From contig NZ_AUAR01000008.1 in the NCBI RefSeq assembly GCF_000428825.1, positions 62,001 to 126,000 on the forward strand: 64,000 bases of DNA, read 5' to 3'. The stretch's first letter is position 1, and each line of letters begins with the position of its first letter. The DNA is from Desulfomicrobium escambiense DSM 10707 (GTDB lineage: Bacteria > Desulfobacterota > Desulfovibrionia > Desulfovibrionales > Desulfomicrobiaceae). The notes beneath the pieces are model-generated. The model saw only the letters and a list, made by a program, of their open reading frames with translations. It had not been told where the DNA came from and did not search any database. The translations under genes were made by a program, and so were the position numbers. Shown one piece after another: positions 18,693 to 26,861 of the stretch.

Positions 18693-18723
18693 AAAAAAAA
18701 GCCACAAGGCATGACCTTGTGGC
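18693..18723 (-). terminator. Minus-strand terminator or attenuator in the leader of the zinc-finger gene
   Basis: A perfect 9-bp stem GCCACAAGG/CCTTGTGGC with a 5-base loop, followed on the minus strand by eight T residues. No minus-strand gene lies upstream within 1 kb; the plus-strand side has no T run. It sits 27 bp before the ATG of the zinc-finger gene, so it could attenuate that gene or end a short untranslated RNA. Confidence 0.7.
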
Positions 18724-18806
18724 GAAAGCATGTACGAGGACCCTACCCCCTTCCCTTCCGGGAGGCAACGCCTGAGTTCAACCTTCCTCCCGAGGGCTTC
18801 CGGACG

Positions 18807-18835
18807 TTGACAGAGGGACCGTCCGCACGCATGAT
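18807..18835 (+). promoter_or_regulatory. Sigma-70 promoter of ribB
   Basis: TTGACA (18807-18812), 17 bp, then CATGAT (18830-18835). A start site near 18842 would place the RNA 5' end right at the FMN aptamer. Confidence 0.7.
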
Positions 18836-18837
18836 GC

Positions 18838-18983
18838 GCGCTTCTCAGGGCGGGGTGGAAGTCCCCACCGGCGGTGTCCCGCGTGCGCGCGGGGAGCCCG
18901 CGAGCGCTCCCGGAGGTCCGGGAGGTCAGCAGATCCGGTGAGAAGCCGGAGCCGACGGTTACAGTCCGGATGAAAGAGAAAGA
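18838..18983 (+). promoter_or_regulatory. FMN riboswitch (RFN element)
   Basis: The conserved RFN blocks appear in order: CTTCTCAGGGCGGGGTG, then CCCCACCGGCGGT, then GGGAGCCCGCGAGCG, then GATCCGGTGAGAAGCCGG, then AGCCGACGGTTACAGTCC and GGATGAAAGAGAAAG. The variable stem is long and GC-rich. FMN binding represses downstream riboflavin genes, and ribB follows directly. Confidence 0.95.
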
Positions 18984-18986
18984 TGG

Positions 18987-19015
18987 CCGCCGTCCGCGTG
19001 CGCGGGCGGTTCTTT
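18987..19015 (+). terminator. Likely expression-platform terminator of the FMN riboswitch
   Basis: CCGCC...CGCG/CGCG...GGCGG forms an interrupted GC stem just after the aptamer, followed by TTCTTT. This would allow FMN-dependent transcription termination before ribB. The T run is short, so translational control is not excluded. Confidence 0.5.
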
Positions 19016-19058
19016 CCGGCCGCGCCCTGGTTCACGCCCAATTTCCAAGGAGAGCAAC

Positions 19059-19715
19059 GTGAATCAGACCTCCCCCACTATCGACGGCACCCCCTCCCGC
19101 GACCGCGTGGCGCGGGCCCTCCAGGCCCTGCGCGCAGGCCGGGGTGTGCTGGTCACGGACAACGAGAACCGCGAAAACGAGGGCGACCTCATCTTCGCGG
19201 CCGAGTCCCTGACCACCTCCCAGATGGCCATGCTCATCCGCGAGTGCAGCGGCATCGTCTGCCTCTGCCTGCCCGACGAAAAGGTCCGGGCCCTGGATCT
19301 GCCCCCCATGGTCGGCGACAACTCCAGCCGGTACCAGACGGCCTTCACTGTCTCCATCGAAGCCGCCGAGGGCGTGACCACGGGCGTGTCCGCCGCCGAC
19401 CGCGTGCGCACGGTCCAGGCCGCCATCGCCGACGATGCCCGGCCGGGCGACCTGAACCGCCCAGGCCACATCTTCCCACTGCGGGCCAGACCGGGCGGAG
19501 TGCTGGAGCGCGAGGGACACACCGAAGCCACGGTGGACCTCATGCGCCTGGCGGGCCTCAAGCCCTTCGGCGTGCTGTGCGAACTGACCAACGAGGACGG
19601 GACCATGGCCCGCATGCCCCAGATCCGGGAGTTCGGGCGGCGTCACGACCTGCCGGTGGTGACCATCGACGATCTCAAGGAATACATCCAGGACGCGGCC
19701 CGGGCCGCCGTCTGA
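19059..19715 (+). CDS. ribB: 3,4-dihydroxy-2-butanone 4-phosphate synthase
   Basis: A 218-residue enzyme that converts ribulose 5-phosphate to DHBP and formate for riboflavin synthesis. The acidic active-site loop [15 protein letters not shown] lies near residues 37-51, and [22 protein letters not shown] carries further catalytic residues in two adjoining stretches. There is no fused GTP cyclohydrolase II domain, so RibA must be elsewhere. The start is GTG at 19059 with AAGGAG 7 bases upstream. Expression is under the FMN riboswitch. Confidence 0.96.
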   Translation: MNQTSPTIDGTPSRDRVARALQALRAGRGVLVTDNENRENEGDLIFAAESLTTSQMAMLIRECSGIVCLCLPDEKVRALDLPPMVGDNSSRYQTAFTVSIEAAEGVTTGVSAADRVRTVQAAIADDARPGDLNRPGHIFPLRARPGGVLEREGHTEATVDLMRLAGLKPFGVLCELTNEDGTMARMPQIREFGRRHDLPVVTIDDLKEYIQDAARAAV

Positions 19716-19721
19716 CCCAAC

Positions 19722-19753
19722 CGCCGCGGAGCCCTCGTCGGCGCTCCGCGGCG
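19722..19753. repeat. Strong hairpin between ribB and ybaK
   Basis: An 11-bp perfect stem CGCCGCGGAGC/GCTCCGCGGCG with a 10-base loop lies 7 bp after the ribB stop. There is no T run on either side, so it may be an RNA-stabilising structure rather than an intrinsic terminator. Confidence 0.6.
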
Positions 19754-19802
19754 CTCATGACCGGCCTGGACTTTTGACCGGCCGCTCTGTACGCGAACTG
19801 CC

Positions 19803-20267
19803 ATGACTCCCGCCATCAACGCCGCCAAGAAAGCGAAAATCGCCTTCACCGTCCACGAGTACGCGCACGACCCGGCCTGCGCCTCCTACGGCCTGGAAGC
19901 CGCGGAAAAGCTGAACATCGATCCCGCGCGGGTCTTCAAGACCCTGGTCGCGGACCTCGGCGGCGAACTCGTCGTGGCAATCATCCCCGTGGAAGCCATG
20001 CTCGGCCTCAAGAACCTGGCCAAGGCCGCCGGGTCCAAGAAGGCGGCCATGGCCGACAAGGCCCTGGTCGAGCGGACCACGGGCTACGTCCTGGGCGGCG
20101 TCAGCCCCCTGGGCCAGAAGAAGCGCCTGCGCACCTTCATCGACGCCTCGGCCCAATCCCTCCCGACCATGCACGTCAGCGCCGGTCGCCGCGGCCTGGA
20201 GATCGAGCTCGCCCCGGCCGACCTAACGCGGCTGACCGGCGGGACCTTCGCCGACCTGCGCCAATAA
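19803..20267 (+). CDS. ybaK: Cys-tRNA(Pro)/Cys-tRNA deacylase YbaK/EbsC family
   Basis: 154 residues, full family length. Typical elements are the early HEYAHDP, VFKTLVADLGGE with the catalytic lysine region, GSKKAAMADKALVER and TGYVLGGVSPLGQKKRLRT. The protein hydrolyses mischarged Cys-tRNA(Pro) in trans. It is 87 bp after ribB, possibly in the same transcript through the intervening hairpin. The ATG at 19803 has no strong ribosome site. Confidence 0.9.
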   Translation: MTPAINAAKKAKIAFTVHEYAHDPACASYGLEAAEKLNIDPARVFKTLVADLGGELVVAIIPVEAMLGLKNLAKAAGSKKAAMADKALVERTTGYVLGGVSPLGQKKRLRTFIDASAQSLPTMHVSAGRRGLEIELAPADLTRLTGGTFADLRQ

Positions 20268-20564
20268 CCCCAACGGCGTTCAGCCTTCGGCGCCGTACCA
20301 CGCACCAATTTGCGCGAAACCGCGCCGTCTCGCACCGCCATGGACCAGCCGCGGCCCGCATTACGCCGATCAGGCCTGATCGGCCGAACCGCCACACCCA
20401 TACGGACTCCACCATCATCATGTCCGACAGAGCCACGCCATGCACGATGCGGCATGACGAAACGACGCGAATTGTCTGACACGCATTTCCCTTGACTTTT
20501 TTCCTCCACCAATGCTTAAGCAACCAAATCATACTCATAAACACGCACGACTTCCCAGGACGCG
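20268..20564. other. Intergenic region upstream of the NERD-domain gene
   Basis: No gene is supported. It holds a 20-bp perfect palindrome at 20365-20384 and a possible TTGACT-type -35 box near 20493, followed by an A/T-rich stretch before the next gene. Confidence 0.5.
20365..20384. promoter_or_regulatory. 20-bp perfect palindrome
   Basis: GCCGATCAGG followed by its exact reverse complement CCTGATCGGC, with no spacer. It lies about 180 bp before the NERD-domain gene. It has the form of a dimeric regulator operator, but no regulator gene is adjacent. Confidence 0.5.
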
Positions 20565-22163
20565 ATGGCATACATCTACGGTAGCCATGGACGAGACGGC
20601 ATCGCCCCTCCCTGTGCAGGGCGCACGGATATCCTTCTGCGCATCGCTCTGCCCCTGCTTTTCCTTTTCGCCCTCGCGTCGGCGGGCTTGCATGCCTTTC
20701 TGCATGGCGGCTACGTCATCACGGCGCTCTTCGCTATTTTCTTCGTTTTCCTGCTGCTTCGCTTCGAAGAACTCGGCCTGACGCTGGCCCTGCGTCTCTC
20801 GGGAGCCGACGCCGCGGCCCGCGCCAACGGCATTGTGGCCAGGACGCTGCGCCTCCTGCCCGAAGGGTACCATGTCTTCCACGGCCTGGAGTTCGACGGC
20901 GTGCGCATCGACCACGCCGTTGTCGGCCCGGGCGGCTTCTTCCTCATCGCGGTCCAATCGAACATCGGCAGGATCACGGAGGCCCGCGAAGCGCTGCGGC
21001 TGAACGGATGGCCGTTCCTGGGGGACCTCATCGGCAGAAGCTGGCGCCAATCCCGCGCGCTGCTGCGCCGTCTGGACCTGGAGAATTCCGGTGCCGTGCA
21101 GGTCTGCCCCGTGCTGTGCTTCAGCCGGGGAAGCGTCGAGACGGGACGTCTCGTGCGCGGCGTGATGGTCGCCCAGGCCTCGACCCTCGTGCGCATGATC
21201 CTCGAACACGAAAGCCCGCTGTCGAGCGAAAAGGTCCTGCAGCTGACCGACAAGCTCGCGCCCCTCGTGCGCGACGGGACGACGGAACCCGAGGCCACGC
21301 ACCGCGACGCGCTCGACGGCATGGACGACGGACTCTCCGGCGCCACGGCCCAGCGACCGACCTGCAGCAAATGCCGGCATACGCCGAGCGACCTGGAAGC
21401 CCACCTGTTCCCCAACGAATGCCCACGATGCGGCCGCCTTTACGCTCACGGACACGCAGAGGAACCGACCGCCCTCGCGTCGCCCCGCACGTCCGCCGCG
21501 GCCGTGGCGGCCACCTGCCTGATCATCGCCGCCGGCTCCGCCCTGCTGGCCTATCAGGCCGGCCTGTTCGACCAGGATAGTCCCGTCACCATCCAGGCCG
21601 CGGAGGACGCGGACAACACCTCACAGCAGGCCGCAGAGGTCTCCCTGGCCCCTGCCGCGCCGACCGCGACTCCTCCCCAGACGACACGGCCATCGTCAGC
21701 GACGCAGGTCGCAGAAAAAGCCGCCGGCCCCGCCGAAGCTCACGTCCTGGAACCGGAAAACCAGACCCCGGACGCATCCGACAGTGTACAGAGCGTCAAC
21801 GCCGATGACCGGGAATCCCACGCATCGCCATCGCCATCCGAACCCGTCCGCGAATCCGCCGCCATCGCCCCGGTCGGCGACGTGAACGCCACAGCCGGGA
21901 CGCAAACCCAGCCCGCGCCCGCCGAACCAAAGAACCTCACCCCAGCCGAAGGAATTCTGACCATCGTCACCGCCAGGCCCACGACCCTGGTGCTGACCAA
22001 CGACCAGACCTCAAAGCGTTTCGGCCCCTACGAAACCAGACCCAGCAAGGCCCTCGACATCGTCCTGCCCAAAGGCTGCTACTCCGTGGTCCTCGTGGAC
22101 AGCGGACGGCGCAGGCAGACCACCGTGAGCTTCCTCGGCGACACGGGCCGGCTCGAATTCTAG
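20565..22163 (+). CDS. Membrane NERD-domain protein with zinc ribbon and PEGA-like C-terminus
   Basis: 532 residues. Two membrane segments lie at about 24-46 and 50-68. A nuclease-related domain (NERD) follows (about 85-210): NGIVARTLRLLPEGYHVFHG, then IDHAVVGPGGFFLIAVQS. Then come a four-Cys ribbon (CSKCRH...CPRCGRLY, about 264-292), a third membrane segment (about 303-325) and a long Ala/Pro/Glu linker. The C-terminal 75 residues (GILTIVTARPTTLVLTNDQ) resemble PEGA surface domains. NERD proteins are suspected nucleases or DNA-processing factors, but the catalytic status here is uncertain. The combination is uncommon. No ribosome site is obvious at ATG 20565. Confidence 0.75.
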   Translation: MAYIYGSHGRDGIAPPCAGRTDILLRIALPLLFLFALASAGLHAFLHGGYVITALFAIFFVFLLLRFEELGLTLALRLSGADAAARANGIVARTLRLLPEGYHVFHGLEFDGVRIDHAVVGPGGFFLIAVQSNIGRITEAREALRLNGWPFLGDLIGRSWRQSRALLRRLDLENSGAVQVCPVLCFSRGSVETGRLVRGVMVAQASTLVRMILEHESPLSSEKVLQLTDKLAPLVRDGTTEPEATHRDALDGMDDGLSGATAQRPTCSKCRHTPSDLEAHLFPNECPRCGRLYAHGHAEEPTALASPRTSAAAVAATCLIIAAGSALLAYQAGLFDQDSPVTIQAAEDADNTSQQAAEVSLAPAAPTATPPQTTRPSSATQVAEKAAGPAEAHVLEPENQTPDASDSVQSVNADDRESHASPSPSEPVRESAAIAPVGDVNATAGTQTQPAPAEPKNLTPAEGILTIVTARPTTLVLTNDQTSKRFGPYETRPSKALDIVLPKGCYSVVLVDSGRRRQTTVSFLGDTGRLEF

Positions 22164-22358
22164 CAGGGCCGCATCGCCGCGACCTTGTCCAGAGACGCCG
22201 GGGCCTCACTCTGCGCACGTTTCCATGTGCGGCGGTTCAGCCACCATGTCGAAGTACCCCGAAGTTCATGCACAACCGAATGGGGGCACTATTTCCCGTT
22301 CATGAGCACCCTCGGGCCCGCATTCCAGCCAGACAAGACGACCGCGCACCCCGTTTCA

Positions 22359-22387
22359 TTGACAGGAAGAAAGGCGGTCCTTACTTC
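22359..22387 (+). promoter_or_regulatory. Probable promoter of the toxin-antitoxin pair
   Basis: TTGACA (22359-22364), 17 bp, TACTTC (22382-22387), about 40 bp before the antitoxin start. The -35 box is perfect and the -10 box is weak. Confidence 0.5.
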
Positions 22388-22428
22388 ATGACCTGAAAGG
22401 ACAGTATGGATTCATCCACGGAGGTCGA

Positions 22429-22659
22429 ATGCTAGCCATCGCAAAAATAACGTCCAAGGGGCAAACCACGATTCCCCAGGCTGTTCGAGACGCTCTCGGC
22501 GTCCGCCCGGGAGACGCCATCGTGTGGGAGGTGAACCGAGACGGTGTGGCCAGGGTCCGCAAGGTCGCACCCCTCGACGAGGAGTACCTGAGCGCTGTGG
22601 AGGCCGGACTTTCCGAATGGAACTGCGCCGAAGACGAGGAGGCGTACCGTGATCTGTGA
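22429..22659 (+). CDS. AbrB/MazE-like antitoxin
   Basis: 76 residues. The N-terminal swapped-hairpin DNA-binding domain is evident in AKITSKGQTTIPQAVRDALG followed by VRPGDAIVWE. The acidic C-terminal tail (DEEYLSAVEAGLSEW) would wrap the toxin. Its last 11 bp overlap the toxin gene. It should neutralise the toxin and, with it, repress its own promoter. Confidence 0.88.
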   Translation: MLAIAKITSKGQTTIPQAVRDALGVRPGDAIVWEVNRDGVARVRKVAPLDEEYLSAVEAGLSEWNCAEDEEAYRDL

Positions 22660-23005
22660 GCGATTCGACGTGGTTCGCGTCCCTTTCCCCTTCACGGACC
22701 GGATGGCCGTCAAGAACAGGCCCGCCCTGGTGCTTTCGGACACGGATGTGTTCAACGCGCCAAGCGGACACGCCGTCATGGCCATGATCACCTCGCTGGC
22801 CAATGCCCCATGGCCATGCGACTGCCCCATCCTGGATCTTGAATCCGCCGGCCTGCCCGCCCCGTCAAAAGTGCGCCTCAAGCTCTTCACTCTGGATCTT
22901 CGGCTCGTGCGCGGGACCCTGGGCCGATTGTCGGGCCGGGATGAATCCGCGGTGCTGGCCATGCTCACTGCCGCCTTGGCGTGCCCTGAGCCGCCAAAAA
23001 AATAG
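22649..23005 (+). CDS. MazF/PemK-like mRNA interferase toxin
   Basis: 118 residues of the CcdB/PemK fold: RFDVVRVPFPFTDRMAVKNR with RPALVLSD is the family N-terminus, and SKVRLKLFTLDLRLVRGTLG the central strands. Such toxins cleave mRNA at short sequences. ATG 22649 lies inside the antitoxin frame, with GAGGAGG upstream. The stop codon overlaps the T run of an opposing terminator. Confidence 0.87.
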   Translation: MICERFDVVRVPFPFTDRMAVKNRPALVLSDTDVFNAPSGHAVMAMITSLANAPWPCDCPILDLESAGLPAPSKVRLKLFTLDLRLVRGTLGRLSGRDESAVLAMLTAALACPEPPKK

Positions 23006-23032
23006 GGCCCCCGGACTTTCGCCCAAGGGCCC
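22996..23032 (-). terminator. Terminator of the hdr-flx operon
   Basis: Read on the minus strand, two GGGCCC arms with an inner GGGC/GTCC helix are followed by TATTTTTTT. It lies about 20 bp after the ferritin-like gene and meets the end of the toxin gene head on. Confidence 0.7.
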
Positions 23033-23052
23033 CGCAAGGAGGAGAAAGCCGC

Positions 23053-23529
23053 TTATTTGCGCAGCATGCCGGCCAGGAGGCGCAGGTGGGAGCGCTCCTC
23101 GTCGATGCAGGCCTTGATGTATTTCTTTTCCCCTTCGGGCACGAATTCCTGCATCTCCACGAAGAAGAGGATGGTGTCCTTTTCGAAGCCCATGGCCGTC
23201 TCGATGGCCTCTTCGGCCGTGCCCATGAACTGCTTCAGATGGTCCACGTCGCCCAGGCGAAAGAGCGTGTGGGAGTCGAGCAGGAACTTCAGGTAGTCCA
23301 CATACTCGTCCTCCTCGGCCCAGGCCGGGAGTTCCACCTCGCCCACGCGCTCGTAGAGCTTGGCGAAGATCTCGCGGTGCTTGGTCTCTTCCCCCGCAAG
23401 GAAGCTGAACAGGTCCTTGAGTTTGGGTTCCGTCGTGGTCTCGACCAGGCGGTTGTAGAAGACCTCGCCCCTGGTCTCGACTTCCTGAGCGGCCAGGAGG
23501 ATGTCGGTAGCCTTGAATATTCCAGCCAT
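23053..23529 (-). CDS. Ferritin-like (rubrerythrin-type) diiron protein without rubredoxin domain
   Basis: A 158-residue four-helix-bundle protein. The diiron ligand motifs EETKHREIF and DEERSHLRLL are the paired ExxH signatures; Glu-rich helices at the N-terminus supply the rest. There is no CxxC rubredoxin module. It could reduce peroxide or handle iron under oxygen stress. The start at 23529 has a perfect AGGAGG. It is the last gene of the hdr-flx operon, 8 bp after flxA, which suggests it receives electrons from, or protects, that complex (inference). Confidence 0.85.
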   Translation of the reverse strand: MAGIFKATDILLAAQEVETRGEVFYNRLVETTTEPKLKDLFSFLAGEETKHREIFAKLYERVGEVELPAWAEEDEYVDYLKFLLDSHTLFRLGDVDHLKQFMGTAEEAIETAMGFEKDTILFFVEMQEFVPEGEKKYIKACIDEERSHLRLLAGMLRK

Positions 23530-23537
23530 AAAACCTC

Positions 23538-24368
23538 CTAGAGTTCCGAAGGCAGCTCTTTGAGCTGGGCATAGGTGAAGACGGGTCCGTCGATGCAGAC
23601 GTACTTCGTGCCGATGTTGCAGCGCCCGCAGATGCCCACGCCGCACTTCATGCGCTTCTCGAGCGTGGTGATGATGTTCTGGTCCTCGAAGCCCAGTTTC
23701 TTGAGGGCCTGCAGGGTGAACTTGATCATGATGGGCGGTCCGCAGGTGATGGCCACGGTGTTCTTGGGCTTGGGGTTGATCTCGAGCAGCACGTTCGGGA
23801 TGAGGCCCACCTTGTGCTCCCAGCCTTCGGACGGGTTGTCGATGGTCAGGACGGTGTTGACGTCCTTGCGGCTCGTCCACTCGGGCAGTTCGGCCTTGTA
23901 GGTCAGGTCGGCCGGGCTGCGCGCGCCGTAGAGAAGCGTGATGTCTTTGTAATCCTTGCGGTTGTCGAGCATGTAGGTGAACAGGGTCCGCAAAGGGGCC
24001 ATGCCGATGCCGCCGCCCACGAAGACGATGTTCTTGCCCTTCAGGTCTTCGAGGGGGAAGGAGTTGCCCAAGGGGGCGCGCACGCCGATCTGGTCGCCGG
24101 GCTGCAGCTGGTGCAGGCGGGTTGTCACCTCGCCGACGCGCATGACGCTGAACTGCAGGTAGTCCTTGCGGGTCGGGGAGGAGTTGATGACGAAGGTCGA
24201 CTCGCCCACGCCGAAGACCGAGAGCTGCCCCACCTGGCCGGGCCGGAAGGTGAAGTCCTTCATGCGCTGCTCGTTGTTGAGCACGATGCGGAAGGTCTTG
24301 ATGTTGTGCGTCTCCTGGATCACCTCGACGATGGTGGCCATGTCCGGGAGATAGGGATTGGCGTTCAT
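23538..24368 (-). CDS. flxA: FlxA, NAD(P)H-oxidising FAD/[2Fe-2S] subunit
   Basis: 276 residues of the ferredoxin-NADP reductase fold. FAD binding: FRPGQVGQLSVFG; NAD binding: VFVGGGIGMAPLRTLF and AITCGPPIM. The C-terminal CGVGICGRC plus a further Cys binds a [2Fe-2S] cluster as in PyrK. It feeds electrons from NADH into the Hdr complex, or the reverse. The ATG overlaps the flxB stop (ATGA), so translation is coupled. Confidence 0.9.
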   Translation of the reverse strand: MNANPYLPDMATIVEVIQETHNIKTFRIVLNNEQRMKDFTFRPGQVGQLSVFGVGESTFVINSSPTRKDYLQFSVMRVGEVTTRLHQLQPGDQIGVRAPLGNSFPLEDLKGKNIVFVGGGIGMAPLRTLFTYMLDNRKDYKDITLLYGARSPADLTYKAELPEWTSRKDVNTVLTIDNPSEGWEHKVGLIPNVLLEINPKPKNTVAITCGPPIMIKFTLQALKKLGFEDQNIITTLEKRMKCGVGICGRCNIGTKYVCIDGPVFTYAQLKELPSEL

Positions 24369-25393
24369 TCGGCGTACTCCTGTGCGGCGTTGACGATCTG
24401 CCGGATATCGACTCCGGCGGGGCACTGCTTGATGCACCGGCCGCACCCGCAGCAGGCGATGACGCCCTTGTGCAGGTCCGGATAGTAGCTGAACTTGTGC
24501 CCGACGCGGTTCTTCAGACGATGAGCCTTGGTCGAGCGCGGGTTGTGGCCGCTGCCCTCCAGGGTGAAGGTGTGGGACATGCAGTTGTCCCAGGTGCGGA
24601 TGCGCTGGCTGGAGAGGCCCAGGTCGTCGTCCGTGATGTTGAAGCAATAGCAGGTCGGGCACATGTAGGTGCAGGCCCCGCAGGAGATGCACTTGGCCGA
24701 CTGGGCCAGCCAGAAGTCCATGTCGTCGAAACGCGCCAGGAGCTTGGCCGGGGCCGACGCATAGTCGTGGGCCTCGCCCATCAACTCGCGCGCCTTGGCG
24801 TTCTTGGCGTCGGCCTCCTTGCCCTTGTCGCCGGCGTCGGTGAACAGGGCCATCTTCATGATCTCCTCGCCCTCCGGCGTGACGGAGCGGGCCACGTAGC
24901 CCTCGCCCACCAGGGTCAGGAGCACGTCTGAGCCGCTCGGGTCGGCCGGGCCGCTGCCCACGCTGTGGCAGAAGCAGGTCGTCTCGGGCCGGTCGCAGGC
25001 CAGGGAGATGAAGACCGTGTTTTGGCGACGCTGCAGGTAGTACGGGTCCTTGATCTTGTCGGTCTCGTAGACCGGGTCAAAGATCAGCTTGCCGCGCGCC
25101 CCGCAGGGACGGCAGCCGATGACCACGTTCTTGCCCTCGGGCAGGGTCTCAATGATTTCCGGTTTTTTCTCGGGGATTTCGCGCTTGACCACCAGCAGGG
25201 TCTCGGTCTGCGGGAAGGTCGCGGCCTTTGGGGACACGGCGGCCATGCGGGAATGCAGGTCCATGACCATGCCCGGCTGGAAGCGGCGGAAGGTCACGGT
25301 GCCGCAGTCCGCCACGGGCGCCAGCACGCGGCAGGTGGCGGCCAGTTCCCCGGCCAGGCGGTTCAGGTTTTCCTTGGTGATGAATTTTTCCAT
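24365..25393 (-). CDS. flxB: FlxB, 4Fe-4S dicluster electron-transfer subunit
   Basis: 342 residues. The C-terminal half has two [4Fe-4S] motifs: CISCGACTYMCPTC and CCGCGRCIKQCPAG. Further Cys residues (GCRPCGARG, CFCH) could hold more clusters. The N-terminal region matches hydrogenase/sulfur-reductase beta-type subunits. It passes electrons between FlxA and FlxC/D. Start and flxC stop overlap by one base (TAATG). Confidence 0.87.
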   Translation of the reverse strand: MEKFITKENLNRLAGELAATCRVLAPVADCGTVTFRRFQPGMVMDLHSRMAAVSPKAATFPQTETLLVVKREIPEKKPEIIETLPEGKNVVIGCRPCGARGKLIFDPVYETDKIKDPYYLQRRQNTVFISLACDRPETTCFCHSVGSGPADPSGSDVLLTLVGEGYVARSVTPEGEEIMKMALFTDAGDKGKEADAKNAKARELMGEAHDYASAPAKLLARFDDMDFWLAQSAKCISCGACTYMCPTCYCFNITDDDLGLSSQRIRTWDNCMSHTFTLEGSGHNPRSTKAHRLKNRVGHKFSYYPDLHKGVIACCGCGRCIKQCPAGVDIRQIVNAAQEYAE

Positions 25394-26349
25394 TACCAGC
25401 CTCGCTCGTTGATGCGCTCTTCCTCGACCTTGAAGGTCAGGAGCGGCGGTGTCTGATCAAGGGCCTTGCCGGCCTCGTGCTGGAACACGTCCTTGACCTG
25501 CTTGTTCATGTAGCGCCGCAGGAGCATGAGCGGGATGTCCACGGGACAGGCCCGCTCGCATTCGCCGCACTCGGTGCAGCGCCCGGCCAGATGGGACACG
25601 TGGATCATCTGGAACATCATGTTCTCGGACGGCAGGTTCTCCTGGCTGACCCACAGGGGATCGCGGCTGGTCGCGATGCAGTAGTCGCGGCAGACGCACA
25701 TGGGGCAGGCGTTGCGGCAGGCGTAGCAGCGGATGCAGCGGCCCATGGTCTCCTGCCAGAAGGCGAACTTCTCGGCGTCGGACTTGGCCTCGAACTCTTC
25801 CTGGCACTTCAGGCTCGCGGCCGGGGCCGGGGTGTGGGGCTTGCCGACCAGGACGTCGGAGACGATGGCGTCGGGGGCGTCGCAGACCGCGCACTTGTCG
25901 GCGCGGATGTCGGCCAGCTTCAGGGTGGCCGACTGGCCCGCCACCGTGATCTTGAGAGCGTCGTCGCCGACCTCCACGGATTCGACGAAGCCCGGGTCCG
26001 CCGGCAGGGCCGCGCGGATCTTGCGCTGGCTGATCACGCCGTCGCAGCACAGGCCGAAGATGACGACGTCTTCGCGGTTGATGAGCGTTTCGTTCATGAG
26101 CTCGATGACGCTCTTGCTGTCGCAGCCCTTGACCACGACGCCGACCTTCTTGCCCTTGAAGCCCGTCAGGTAGGTGGCCAGGTTGTGCACGGCCAGGGGG
26201 CCTATGATGAGCCGGTCCAGATCGGCTTCGGAGCGGATGAAGAGCGGCGTGGCGTGGAGCGAGTCGTAGCCCTGCTCCCAGCCGATGACGCACTCGAGCT
26301 CGCCGAGCTGGCTCTTGATGGCTGTCTTGAGATCATCCAATTGGGACAT
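25393..26349 (-). CDS. flxC: FlxC, iron-sulfur subunit related to FrhB-type proteins
   Basis: 318 residues. The first half resembles the flavin/F420-type FrhB fold (GKKVGVVVKGCDSKSVIELM, VVIFGLCCDG). The second half has CIRCYACRNACPMC and CTECGECERACPVD, two ferredoxin-like clusters. ATG 26349 has an AGGAGG site. It is taken as the third Flx subunit from operon position. Confidence 0.85.
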   Translation of the reverse strand: MSQLDDLKTAIKSQLGELECVIGWEQGYDSLHATPLFIRSEADLDRLIIGPLAVHNLATYLTGFKGKKVGVVVKGCDSKSVIELMNETLINREDVVIFGLCCDGVISQRKIRAALPADPGFVESVEVGDDALKITVAGQSATLKLADIRADKCAVCDAPDAIVSDVLVGKPHTPAPAASLKCQEEFEAKSDAEKFAFWQETMGRCIRCYACRNACPMCVCRDYCIATSRDPLWVSQENLPSENMMFQMIHVSHLAGRCTECGECERACPVDIPLMLLRRYMNKQVKDVFQHEAGKALDQTPPLLTFKVEEERINERGW

Positions 26350-26357
26350 GTGTCCTC

Positions 26358-26861
26358 CTATGCTTGAATCGAACCGTGACAGGGGCATCCCTGCCCCTGG
26401 CTGGCCTTCACGGCCAGAGCGTTCCAGTCCACGTCGCTTTTCGGGTTGAAGCTCGGCGCGGGGCCGAGTTCGTGAATGCGGCGGGTGAACTCCGTGACCA
26501 CGTGCTGCCAGCGCTGCCCTTCCGAAGCCGAGACCCAGGTGTACTCGAAGCGGCGCTCGTCGATGCCCGTGATGGGCAGGAAGCGCTTGAGCATCTCCAG
26601 GCGGCGCCGGGCGTAGAAGTTGCCCTCGGCGTAGTGGCAGTCGCGCGGGTGGCAGCCCGAGACCAGCACGCCGTCGGCCCCGTTCATGAGGGCGCGGACG
26701 ATGAAGAGCGGGTCGATGCGGCCCGAACAGGGGACGCGGATGATGCGCAGGTCCGTGGGCTGCGTGAACCGCCCCACTCCCGCCGTGTCCGCGCCGCCGT
26801 AGGAGCACCAGTTACACAGGAAGCCTACTATTCGAAGTTCGCGAACATCTTGGGCGGGCAT
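26358..26861 (-). CDS. flxD: FlxD, MvhD-like [2Fe-2S] subunit
   Basis: 167 residues with the MvhD/HdrD-delta pattern: LCNWCSYGGAD, then VPCSGRIDPLFIVRA, then VSGCHPRDCHYAEGN. The five Cys bind a [2Fe-2S] cluster that docks on HdrA. The start at 26861 lies 34 bp inside the hdrA end in another frame, with GGAGGT 8 bases upstream. It is the link between the Flx module and HdrA. Confidence 0.9.
   Translation of the reverse strand: MPAQDVRELRIVGFLCNWCSYGGADTAGVGRFTQPTDLRIIRVPCSGRIDPLFIVRALMNGADGVLVSGCHPRDCHYAEGNFYARRRLEMLKRFLPITGIDERRFEYTWVSASEGQRWQHVVTEFTRRIHELGPAPSFNPKSDVDWNALAVKASQGQGCPCHGSIQA

Noticed and set aside
22429-23005. Toxin-antitoxin pair as part of a larger defence island with the NERD gene
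   Set aside because: Own promoter-like sequence, 265-bp gap and no further defence genes; the link is only position.
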